A DNA stretch of 64,000 nucleotides from an uncultured Oscillospiraceae bacterium. GTDB lineage: Bacteria; Bacillota; Clostridia; Oscillospirales; Oscillospiraceae. Of this stretch, positions 35,598 to 43,375 are shown piece by piece. The notes beneath the pieces are model-generated. The model saw only the letters and a list, made by a program, of their open reading frames with translations, made no database searches and had not been told where the DNA came from. The translations under genes were made by a program, and so were the position numbers. Location of the stretch: positions 13,582 to 77,581 of the forward strand of contig CAJTVM010000002.1 in assembly GCA_910579595.1 (NCBI GenBank), written 5' to 3'. The stretch's first letter is position 1; every line of letters begins with the position of its first letter.

Positions 35598-35628
35598 ATT
35601 ATAGCCGGAATGCGCGGTGCTTAAACAA
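35598..35628 (-). promoter_or_regulatory. Candidate promoter for the ClpB-like gene
   Basis: On the minus strand a perfect TATAAT lies at 35603-35598 with TTGTTT at 35628-35623, spacing 19 bp. It sits 35 bp upstream of the CTG start, leaving room for a short leader with the aaaggagg site. The long spacing lowers confidence. Confidence 0.45.
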
Positions 35629-35639
35629 TTTGGGCAGGT

Positions 35640-35680
35640 AAAACGGGAAGGGCCCGCAGGCAGCAGGTCCTTCCCGTTTT
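35640..35680 (-). terminator. Terminator of the DUF308-MMPL-YhgE-like operon
   Basis: A perfect 12-bp inverted repeat (aaaacgggaagg at 35640-35651, ccttcccgtttt at 35669-35680) lies just beyond the end of the minus-strand operon. The A/T ends of the stem supply a T tract in either direction. Confidence 0.82.
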
Positions 35681-35716
35681 ATTCGGTGGATGTTCCGGCG
35701 GCGTTTGTTCCAGCGG

Positions 35717-37471
35717 TTACTGCTGGGGTTCCACGGAATCCGTGCGCCAGATGAATTTCACCTGGCCGTCCATCTCAGGGCTGATGCCAGAGAAGGAATT
35801 GTATTGCTCCGATACCTCCCGCAGGGTTTCCACCCGGTCCAGCAAGCCGCTCAGGTCGCCGTTGAAGGCGTCCACCAGCTTCTGGATGCCCTCCTCGTTG
35901 AACTCCTTCAGGCCGTCGCTCAGCTCCATGGCCCCGTCCCGCAGCTGGGTCACGCCGTCGATGAGGGCGGGGGCGCTGCCCTTCATGGTCAGAATGCCGT
36001 CATAAAGCTGATTTGCTCCGGCGCTTAAACTGTCGGCCCCGCTTTTCAGCGTCCCAATGCCGTTGTTCAATTCCCCGGCTCCGGCGGCGGATTGGGCCAC
36101 CCCGGCGGTGTAGCTTTGCAGGCCCTGGTAGAAGGCGCTGTAGCTGTCCAGGGAGGTTTTCAGCGCCGCCACCTGCTGTCCGGCAGGGGATTCCCCGGCG
36201 GATGCGATGACGCCGTCCAGCACCTGGGCATAGTTCTCGATGGTGAGCTCGGGGGCCTGCACCCCGGCAGCGGCCAGCTGGCTGTTTGCGGTGGCCAGCA
36301 GGGTCTGGAACACCTGGGCCGCGCCCGCATTTAACGTGTCGTTGTTCCCGGCCAGGGCGTTCAGTCCTTGGTTCAAAGCGGCGGCCCCTTCCTGGAGCTG
36401 GGCTGCGCCAGCGCTCAAATCGCCTGCGCCCTGCTTGAGCTGGGCCGCGCCAGCAGCCAGCTGGTCGATGCCGGATACCAGATCGTTGGAGCGGTCCAAC
36501 AGGGTGCACAGTCCGTCATACAGCCGGGAAGAGCCGTCCATGAGCTGACCCATGGCGTCGGTGAGTTTGTTCAGATCCTCCTCCAGGCCGTCCAGGCCAT
36601 CGAAGGAGCCGTTCGCTTCGCTGCCCAGCTCGTCAAAGATGCCGTTGGCGGCGATGGTGACGGTGGTTTCCAGCTCAAAGTCCGTCACATCGGCGGTAAT
36701 CTCCACATAATCGGGCAGTTCCAGTGTGTCTTTGTCCAGGGACAAGCTGTCCTGCAAGCCAGGGAAAGCCAGCCCCGCCACGATGGTGCGGTCGCCATCG
36801 TTTACAATCCTGCCGTTGGTGACGGAGACGTTGGAAAACACGTCGTTATCCAGCAGAAGCCCGGTGAGCATGGCAAAGGGGACGTAGATCTTTTCCTGCT
36901 GTCCGTCAATGTCCACCAGCTCGTACTGGTTGTTGGTGTAGTCAAAGCGGATGGTCACTTTACCGCTTTTCCCCGCCAGGTCATTGGGAGTGATGGGCTG
37001 CCCATCCAATGTATAACTCACCGCCACAGATACGGGCAGTTCCCGGTCAATTTCACCCTGATAGTAGATATCGTTCCCCGTGGCGTCCCACACGCAGGTG
37101 TTGTCCCCGCCCAGGGTGAAGGTTTCGTCCCCCTTCACATTCCTGATATCGGACAGGGTGCTCACATCATCGATGGTATTGCTGCCCAGGGCATTTTTCA
37201 CCCAGTCACTGACGATGATCTTGTGGACGCTGCCGTCGGCAGAGGCCAGGACGTATACCGTCTCGTCCTTCACGCTGCGGTCCGCATTGGGGTCATAGGA
37301 GGAGGTGGCCTTAGGGGCGGTGTAATCCACCCCGCTGTCCGTGGGGGCGGCGTCCGCCGGGGAATTGGCCTCAGCGGAAACGCCCATGGCATATACCGTG
37401 CCGCCCACACCGCCAACGGCAAGCAGGGCAATCAGTGTAATGGAAAAGAACTTTGCAACCGGCTTTTTCAT
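35717..37471 (-). CDS. YhgE/Pip-like exported coiled-coil protein
   Basis: A 584-residue protein with an N-terminal membrane segment or signal peptide (KKPVAKFFSITLIALLAVGG), a beta-rich region (residues 60-260), and a long stretch (about 290-560) of seven-residue A-x-x-L-x-x-G repeats such as AAQLKQGAGDLSAGAAQLQ. These repeats are typical of YhgE/Pip proteins, but the C-terminal membrane domain of YhgE is absent. The start ATG overlaps the stop of the MMPL gene (ATGA), so it is probably the extracytoplasmic partner of that transporter. An earlier in-frame start would lie deep inside the MMPL gene. Confidence 0.75.
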   Translation of the reverse strand: MKKPVAKFFSITLIALLAVGGVGGTVYAMGVSAEANSPADAAPTDSGVDYTAPKATSSYDPNADRSVKDETVYVLASADGSVHKIIVSDWVKNALGSNTIDDVSTLSDIRNVKGDETFTLGGDNTCVWDATGNDIYYQGEIDRELPVSVAVSYTLDGQPITPNDLAGKSGKVTIRFDYTNNQYELVDIDGQQEKIYVPFAMLTGLLLDNDVFSNVSVTNGRIVNDGDRTIVAGLAFPGLQDSLSLDKDTLELPDYVEITADVTDFELETTVTIAANGIFDELGSEANGSFDGLDGLEEDLNKLTDAMGQLMDGSSRLYDGLCTLLDRSNDLVSGIDQLAAGAAQLKQGAGDLSAGAAQLQEGAAALNQGLNALAGNNDTLNAGAAQVFQTLLATANSQLAAAGVQAPELTIENYAQVLDGVIASAGESPAGQQVAALKTSLDSYSAFYQGLQSYTAGVAQSAAGAGELNNGIGTLKSGADSLSAGANQLYDGILTMKGSAPALIDGVTQLRDGAMELSDGLKEFNEEGIQKLVDAFNGDLSGLLDRVETLREVSEQYNSFSGISPEMDGQVKFIWRTDSVEPQQ

Positions 37472-39573
37472 TTTGCATATACCTCCACATTGGAAATTTT
37501 GGGATGTTTTGGCTGCTTCATGCCTGCGGTGGTAGCGCAGATGAGCTTGTCGCACAGCAGCAGCAGGGCGGGAAGGACGAAGATGACAGATACCATGCTG
37601 ATGACCGCGCCACGGGCCATGAGCATACACATGGAGCTGATGATGTCGATTTCGGAATAGACGGCTACGCCAAAGGTGGCGGCAAACAGCCCCGTACCGG
37701 ATACGAGGATGGACGGGATCGAGGTTGCCAACGCGGTGTGCACCGCTGTTTTCTTATCCGCGCCGTTGATGCGCTCCGTTTTATAACGAGTTGTCATCAG
37801 GATGGCGTAATCCACTGTGGCGCCGAGCTGGATGGTGCTGATACAGATGGGGGCGATGAAGGGCAGGCTCTGGCCCAGATAGTGGGGCAGGCCAAGATTG
37901 ACGAAGATGGCCGCTTCGATGACCGCGATAAGGATGAAGGGCAGGGAGAAGCTCTTTTCTACCAGGGCGATGATGAGGAAGATGGCGATGATGGACACGG
38001 CGTTGACCATTTTGAAGTCATGGTCGGTGGTTTGGATCATGTCCTTCATGCAGGGGGCTTCTCCAATGAGCATCCCGCCCTGGTCGTACTTTTTCAGGAT
38101 GTCGTTGAGCTGACTGATCTGAGTGTTCACCGCGTCGCTGGCCACCTTGTACTCGGAGTTGATAAGCAGTAAGCGCCAATTATCGCTTTTCAGCATAGAG
38201 GCGACGGACTCGGGCAGAAACTCCTCCGGCACCCGGGAGCCCACCACAGACTCCATGCCAAGCACGTACTTCACGCCGTCCACCTGTTCCATCTCCTGAG
38301 TCATGGCCCGCACGTCTTTCGCGGATACATCCGCGTTCACCAGCAGCATATGGGTGGACGCCACGTCGAACTCATCCCGCAACTTGCCCTCAGCGATCAC
38401 ATATTCCATGTCCTCAGGCAGGCACTGGCCCATGTCGTAGTACACCTCGCTGTTGGCCTGGTTATAGCCGTAGAGGGCGGGAGGAAGAATCAGGGCAAAG
38501 ATCACGATAAACACCGGGAATACTTTTACGACACCACCGGACAGCTTTCCCATATTGGGGATCGGGGAACGGTGGCGGGTCTTTTGCAGGGGCTTGTCGA
38601 ACACCAGGATCAGTGCCGGCAGCACAGTGACGCAGCCCAGCACCCCCAGCAGCACGCCCTTTGCCATCACGATGCCCAAATCCCGGCCCATGGTAAAGGA
38701 CATGAAGCACAGGGCGATGAACCCGGCCACGGTGGTGATGGAGGAGCCCAGCACCGAGGTCAGCGTGGCCTGGATGGCGTTGGCCATGGCCTCGTTCTTG
38801 TCCTCACACAGCCGCCGCTGCTCGTTGTAGCTGTTCCACAGGAAAATGGAATAGTCCATGGTGACTGCCAGCTGGAGCACCGCCGACAGGGCCTTGGTGA
38901 TGTAGGAGATCTCCCCCAGGAAGTAGTTGGTGCCCATGTTCATGAGGATCATCATACCGATGCTGGCCAGGAACACGAAGGGCACCAGCCAGCTGTCCAG
39001 CAGGAGCAGCATAGCCGCGCAGGCCAGCGCCACGGCGATGCCCACGTAAATGGGTTCCTCCACCTCGCACAAATCCTTCAAATCCGTGACCAGGGCGGAC
39101 ATACCGGACACGAAGCACCGCTCTCCGGCAATGGCGCGAATGTCCCGGATGGCGTCCATGGTCAGGTCGGAGGAGGTGGAGGTGTCGAAGAACACCGCCA
39201 TCATGGTGGCGTTTTTGGAGTTGAACGCCTCATAGATGGTGTCGGGCAGCAGCTCCATGGGGACGGACACGTCCATCAGGGAGTCGTACCACAGCACGGT
39301 GTCCACATGGTCCACCTGCTCTACCCGCGCCTTCAGAGCGGCCACGTCCTTGGCGGGCATATCCTCCAGGATGAGGAAGGAGAACGCGCCCTTATTGAAG
39401 TCCTCCAGCAGCTCGTTCTGCCCGATGACGGTGTCCATGTCCTCTGGAAGGTAGTTGAGCATATCGTAGTTGACCCGGGTGCCTGCCATGCCCAGCACCG
39501 AGGGGATCATGAGCAGCAGTGTACAGATTAAAATGGGGACGCGGTACTTGACCACCGCTTTGGAAAAACGCAT
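37468..39573 (-). CDS. MMPL/RND-family membrane transporter
   Basis: A 701-residue protein with two repeated halves, each having one helix, an extracytoplasmic domain and a five-helix bundle. Half 1 starts RVPILICTLLLMIPSVLGMA and its helices include VAMALACAAMLLLLDSW-like sequence and AVTMDYSIFLWNSYNEQRR; half 2 includes LGATVDYAILMTTRYKTER. The paired TMDYSIFL and TVDYAILM motifs (Asp-Tyr in helix 4) mark the MMPL proton-relay sites. Substrate is probably a lipid or hydrophobic compound; not known. Confidence 0.88.
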   Translation of the reverse strand: MRFSKAVVKYRVPILICTLLLMIPSVLGMAGTRVNYDMLNYLPEDMDTVIGQNELLEDFNKGAFSFLILEDMPAKDVAALKARVEQVDHVDTVLWYDSLMDVSVPMELLPDTIYEAFNSKNATMMAVFFDTSTSSDLTMDAIRDIRAIAGERCFVSGMSALVTDLKDLCEVEEPIYVGIAVALACAAMLLLLDSWLVPFVFLASIGMMILMNMGTNYFLGEISYITKALSAVLQLAVTMDYSIFLWNSYNEQRRLCEDKNEAMANAIQATLTSVLGSSITTVAGFIALCFMSFTMGRDLGIVMAKGVLLGVLGCVTVLPALILVFDKPLQKTRHRSPIPNMGKLSGGVVKVFPVFIVIFALILPPALYGYNQANSEVYYDMGQCLPEDMEYVIAEGKLRDEFDVASTHMLLVNADVSAKDVRAMTQEMEQVDGVKYVLGMESVVGSRVPEEFLPESVASMLKSDNWRLLLINSEYKVASDAVNTQISQLNDILKKYDQGGMLIGEAPCMKDMIQTTDHDFKMVNAVSIIAIFLIIALVEKSFSLPFILIAVIEAAIFVNLGLPHYLGQSLPFIAPICISTIQLGATVDYAILMTTRYKTERINGADKKTAVHTALATSIPSILVSGTGLFAATFGVAVYSEIDIISSMCMLMARGAVISMVSVIFVLPALLLLCDKLICATTAGMKQPKHPKISNVEVYAK

Positions 39574-39592
39574 TTAAATCATCCAACCTTTC

Positions 39593-40171
39593 TTAAACTT
39601 CAATGACGTCGGGCCGCTGGTGGGCCACAATTTTTACGGTACTCACTGCCACACAAAGGTTCAGCACACCTTCCGCCAGCAGTGCCGCGCCCAGCAGGGC
39701 GGTGAGCAGCTGGACGCTGTCCCAGGGACGGAACACCAGCGCCAGCCCCACCAGCCCGGTGACAATGGCCAGCGCCAGTGTCAGCCACCAGCTGGGGATG
39801 CCAAACCGCTTGGCGTCCACCGCAATCTGCACCTTGAACAGGCCGTCGGTTAGAATGGCGATGCCCAGGGCGGCAAAGATGAAGTCCAGCGCCCCCGCTG
39901 GCTTTGCCAGCACCAGGATGCCCAGGGCAATGAGCAGCAGCCCGAAGCCCAGGTCGTACTGGAACGCCAGCCGGAACAGGTCCTTGGAGAAGTACCCCAC
40001 CAGCTTGACGATGCCAAATACGATCATGGCCGCGCCCAGCGTCCGGCTGATGGCGGTGGCGGAGAATTCCGGCTTGACGATGAACAGCGCGCCGGCGGCA
40101 CAGAACACCAGGGACATGACGATGTAGCCGGCCTTGGCCACCCACATGGGGATTGTACAGCGGGTTTTCAT
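39593..40171 (-). CDS. DUF308/HdeD-like membrane protein
   Basis: A 192-residue protein with six hydrophobic helices arranged in the short repeated pairs of DUF308 (GALFIVKPEFSATAISRTLG, LGILVLAKPAGALDFIFAAL, LVGLALVFRPWDSVQLLTAL). It is the first gene of the minus-strand operon with the MMPL transporter, 19 bp upstream. Good RBS (caggaggtg). Function of the family is not well defined; HdeD is linked with acid resistance in Escherichia coli. Confidence 0.82.
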   Translation of the reverse strand: MKTRCTIPMWVAKAGYIVMSLVFCAAGALFIVKPEFSATAISRTLGAAMIVFGIVKLVGYFSKDLFRLAFQYDLGFGLLLIALGILVLAKPAGALDFIFAALGIAILTDGLFKVQIAVDAKRFGIPSWWLTLALAIVTGLVGLALVFRPWDSVQLLTALLGAALLAEGVLNLCVAVSTVKIVAHQRPDVIEV

Positions 40172-40216
40172 GGTTTACACCTCCTGCCGCAAGTGGTTTT
40201 CCCTTGTGTGATTGTG

Positions 40217-40245
40217 AGTATAGCAAAGGGCGGAAGCCTTTACCA
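40217..40245 (-). promoter_or_regulatory. Weak promoter candidate for the DUF308-MMPL operon
   Basis: TATACT on the minus strand at 40222-40217 lies 17 bp from TGGTAA (40245-40240), 46 bp before the DUF308 start. The -35 match is weak. Confidence 0.4.
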
Positions 40246-40251
40246 TGGGCA

Positions 40252-40353
40252 GTAAAAAGTCCCGTGCCTAAAAACCAGGCACGGGGGAAAATCTATCTGA
40301 AAAACAGACACAGGACGCCCTTGTGCCTAAATTTTAGGCATTGGGCCGTCCTG
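40252..40353 (-). ncRNA. Two-hairpin element, possible short RNA on the minus strand
   Basis: This 458-bp gene-free spacer (40172-40629) holds two structures before the MITE-like element. The first pairs 40261-40269 (cccgtgcct) with 40277-40285 (aggcacggg); read on the minus strand it is followed by actttttac, a terminator-like pattern. The second is an imperfect palindrome at 40310-40353 with 18 of 22 positions paired. Both carry the loop-side word tgcctaaa. A minus-strand transcript through both would be about 100-130 nt and end at the T-run, before the DUF308 promoter candidate. A regulatory leader is the alternative. Confidence 0.3.
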
Positions 40354-40439
40354 TGAACAACAAAGATATTTGATAAAAAAGATAGACTCCTGATATATAA
40401 TAACTTCACAAATTGATAAAGTAAGGACACGGAGACTAA

Positions 40440-40601
40440 GAACCTGTATTCACAACCTCGATTCACCATCTGGCCGGGTCTTTTCCCGCCATGCCGCGTT
40501 AAATTTTCTTGAAGTAAACGCAATGATTCCTGCGAAAATTTGCCTTGCCTGACGGGAAAATCCCTCGGTCATCCGGCGGTTTTGGCTGTGAATACAGGTT
40601 C
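40440..40601 (+). mobile_element. MITE-like imperfect palindrome, 162 bp, flanked by TAA
   Basis: The ends are inverted repeats: left gaacctgtattcacaacc (40440-40457) matches the reverse complement of the right end (40584-40601) in 17 of 18 positions. Complementarity continues imperfectly inward, for example ttttcccg near the left and cgggaaaa near the right, and aaatttt on both sides, so the entire element could fold into one hairpin. The trinucleotide TAA flanks it on both sides (40437-40439 and 40602-40604), consistent with a 3-bp target duplication of the T-N-A type made by some IS5-family elements. It has no coding capacity. It ends 28 bp before the DUF624 start. Confidence 0.72.
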
Positions 40602-40629
40602 TAACTCAAAAATGGATGGAGTCCAAATT

Positions 40630-41289
40630 ATGAAACGCACGGCGCATTTTTCTTTGGGCGGGGATCTGATCCAGCGCTTTTCCAATCTCCTGGTGAAGCT
40701 GCTGAAATTGAATTTCCTGACGCTGGTTTTCAGCCTCCCCGTGTTCACGGCGGGCGCGTCGCTGACCGCCATGCACCACTGCCTATCCAAGGTGATCCGC
40801 CAGACCGATGACCAGGACGACGGCCAATTGGGGGAGCAGTTCCTGCGCGCGTTCCGGGAGAATTTTAAGCAGGCTACCCTGCTGTGGCTGCCGTTTCTGC
40901 TGATCTTTGCGTCGGCGCTGGTGAATGTGGTTATCCTGCTGCTGGCCCCGGACACGTTTGCGGACTGGGTGGTGGTCCCCGCAGCTGCTGCTGCCATCGT
41001 CACCTTCCTGCTGTTCCAGTTTGTCATGCCCATGCAGGCGCATTTTGAAAACACACCGCTGGACACCCTGCGCTTTGCCGCCATACTCGCCATCGCCTAC
41101 CTCCCCAGAACCGTCCTCATGGCGGTTTTATGGCTGGCGCCCTTCGTGCTGTTCTGGAACGTTACCTTATCGTGGCCGCTGCTCCTGCTGTTCGGCACGG
41201 CCCTGCCGGGGTATCTTTGCGCAAGACTCTGCGATCCGGTGTTCCGCAGGCTGGAGGAAAATCAGGAGCGGGAGGAAGCCGGGGAATAA
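40630..41289 (+). CDS. DUF624 (YesL-like) membrane protein
   Basis: A 219-residue protein with five or six hydrophobic helices and the DUF624 pattern LLKLNFLTLVFSLPVFTAGA near the N-terminus, ending in a short charged tail. YesL-like proteins often accompany CUT1 sugar transporters and glycoside hydrolases in Firmicutes. The start ATG at 40630 (MKRTAHFS) is preferred; upstream in-frame codons run into the MITE-like element. GH120 follows after 79 bp. Confidence 0.82.
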   Translation: MKRTAHFSLGGDLIQRFSNLLVKLLKLNFLTLVFSLPVFTAGASLTAMHHCLSKVIRQTDDQDDGQLGEQFLRAFRENFKQATLLWLPFLLIFASALVNVVILLLAPDTFADWVVVPAAAAAIVTFLLFQFVMPMQAHFENTPLDTLRFAAILAIAYLPRTVLMAVLWLAPFVLFWNVTLSWPLLLLFGTALPGYLCARLCDPVFRRLEENQEREEAGE

Positions 41290-41368
41290 ATGTTATAAAA
41301 AAGGCAAAGGCACGCCATCCGCTGTGCTTTTGTTGTAAATTATATGGAACCGAAAGGGGAAAGGGAAC

Positions 41369-43369
41369 ATGAACATCTATGTATCCGCGTCTGCGGCAAG
41401 AAGTGGATCCGGCACGGCGGACAGGCCGTTCAAGACCATCGGTGAGGCGGCAAAGGCCGCCTGTCCGGGGGATGAGGTGATTGTTGCGCCGGGCGTATAC
41501 CGGGAGTATGTGGATCCGGTCAACGCTGGGACCGCAGACGCCCGGATTACCTACCGTTCCGAGGTGCCGGGCCAGGCCGTGATCTCCGGCGCCGAGCCGG
41601 TGAAGGGCTGGGAGCGGCACCAGGGCGACACTTGGGTGTGCCGGATCGGGAACGGTGTTTTCGGGGATTACAACCCCTATACCACCGTGGTGGAGGGAGA
41701 CTGGTACTTTGCCCCGGATCCAGTGCACACCGGCGAGGTCTACCTCAACGGCCACGCCATGTATGAGGTTCTCTCCCTGCCGGAGGTGCTGGAGCCCAAA
41801 ATTTTCCCCTATTCCTGGGAAAAGGAGGACTCCCTTTATAAATGGTACACCGAGCAGGACGGGGATGAAACCGTCATTTATGCCAACTTCCGGGGGGCGG
41901 ATCCCAACCGGGAAAACGTGGAGATTAATGTGCGCCGCAACTGCTTCTACCCTTCCAAGGAGGGCGTGGGCTATATCACCCTGTCCGGCTTCACTGTGAA
42001 GCAGGCCGCCACCCAGTGGGCGCCGCCCACGGCCTATCAGGACGGCATGGTTGGCCCCCACTGGTCCAAGGGCTGGATCATCGAGGACTGCGAGATCTCC
42101 GATTCCCGGTGCTCCGGCATCACCCTGGGTAAATACCTCCAGCCGAACAATAATAACAAGTGGACCACTAAATATACCAAGGACGGCACCCAGACCGAGC
42201 GGGACAACATTATGCAGGCCCAGCGGGAGGGCTGGACCAAGGAGACCGTGGGTTCCCACATCATCCGCCGCTGCAACATCCACCACTGCGGCCAGACGGG
42301 CATTGTGGGCCACCTGGGCGGGGCGTTCTCCCTCATTGAGGACAACCACATCCACCACATCAACAACAAGCAGGATCTCACCGGGGCGGAGATCGGCGGC
42401 ATCAAAATGCACGCCGCCATCGACGTGACCTATCGCCGGAACTGGATCCACCACTGCACCCGGGGCCTCTGGCTGGACTGGCAGGCCCAGGGCACCCGCG
42501 TCACCCAGAACCTGTTCCATGACAACACCCCGCCGGAGGGGGTGGAGGGTACGCCCATTCTGGGGGTGGGGGAGGACATCTTCATTGAGGTGTCCCATGG
42601 CCCCACGCTGGTGGACAACAACCTGCTGCTTTCCCCCTGCTCCTGCCGGATCAGCACCCAGGGCATGGCCTTTGTCCATAACCTGATTGCCGGATCCTTC
42701 ACATGGGTGGGGCTGGGGACGGACAACTGCGGCAAGAACCTGCCCACCCCCCGTTATACGCCTTACCATGTGCCGCACCGCACCGAGGTGGCCGGCTTCA
42801 TGACCATCCTCCACGGCGATATGCGCTTCTACAACAACATTTTTGTCCAGCAGCCCATCCGGGACGCCTATGTGCGGCACGCCAAGCAGCATAACGAGGA
42901 GGACGGTTACAACTTCATCTGCGGCACCTGCCCCTACGAGGGCTACCCCTCCGCGGAGGAGTACTTCCCCCAGTTCCGCCCGTGGAACGCCGAGGAGGAG
43001 CGGGATAAGGACAAGTACTACAAGCATCTGCCGGTCTATACCGGGGGGAACGCCTACTTCAACGGCGCGAAGCCCATGAGCGGCGAGACGGACGCCTTTG
43101 TGGATACAGAGCACACCGTAACCCTCTCCCTGTCCTGGGAGGACGGCGCACCCCGGCTGGAGACGGATCTGTACGCGTATCTCCAGACGGCGTGCAAGAC
43201 TGTCTCCACCCGGACGCTGGGCGAGGCCTTCGAGCCGGAGCAGAGGTTTGAAAACCCGGACGGCAGCGAGATCATTTTCAATGCGGATTATTTTGGCGAC
43301 CACCGGGCGGTGGCCCCGATCTGCGGCCCCTTCGAGGGGAAGGAGCAGTGCGGGCGGCAGCTCTTTTGA
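41369..43369 (+). CDS. GH120 beta-xylosidase (XylC type)
   Basis: A 666-residue right-handed beta-helix protein. It resembles GH120 XylC of Thermoanaerobacterium saccharolyticum through motifs I recall, such as ANFRGADPNRENVEINVRR, CFYP, QWAPPTAYQDG and GPHWSKGWIIED. The probable nucleophile is Asp370 in GLWLDWQAQG and the acid/base is Glu407 in IFIEVSHGP; in XylC the pair is 23 residues apart, here 37 because of a 14-residue insertion between them. No signal peptide is seen, so it should act in the cytoplasm on imported xylo-oligosaccharides, matching the nearby importer. The DUF1565-like N-terminus is normal for this fold. Confidence 0.85.
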   Translation: MNIYVSASAARSGSGTADRPFKTIGEAAKAACPGDEVIVAPGVYREYVDPVNAGTADARITYRSEVPGQAVISGAEPVKGWERHQGDTWVCRIGNGVFGDYNPYTTVVEGDWYFAPDPVHTGEVYLNGHAMYEVLSLPEVLEPKIFPYSWEKEDSLYKWYTEQDGDETVIYANFRGADPNRENVEINVRRNCFYPSKEGVGYITLSGFTVKQAATQWAPPTAYQDGMVGPHWSKGWIIEDCEISDSRCSGITLGKYLQPNNNNKWTTKYTKDGTQTERDNIMQAQREGWTKETVGSHIIRRCNIHHCGQTGIVGHLGGAFSLIEDNHIHHINNKQDLTGAEIGGIKMHAAIDVTYRRNWIHHCTRGLWLDWQAQGTRVTQNLFHDNTPPEGVEGTPILGVGEDIFIEVSHGPTLVDNNLLLSPCSCRISTQGMAFVHNLIAGSFTWVGLGTDNCGKNLPTPRYTPYHVPHRTEVAGFMTILHGDMRFYNNIFVQQPIRDAYVRHAKQHNEEDGYNFICGTCPYEGYPSAEEYFPQFRPWNAEEERDKDKYYKHLPVYTGGNAYFNGAKPMSGETDAFVDTEHTVTLSLSWEDGAPRLETDLYAYLQTACKTVSTRTLGEAFEPEQRFENPDGSEIIFNADYFGDHRAVAPICGPFEGKEQCGRQLF

Positions 43370-43375
43370 CAGGCG

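Noticed and set aside
41162..43303. Open frame of 713 codons antisense to the GH120 gene
   Set aside because: No recognisable motif, no RBS, and the plus strand encodes a clear GH120 enzyme.
41369..43369. Polysaccharide lyase or generic DUF1565 beta-helix protein
   Set aside because: Specific motifs and the catalytic Asp/Glu context match GH120 more closely than pectate-lyase-type helices.
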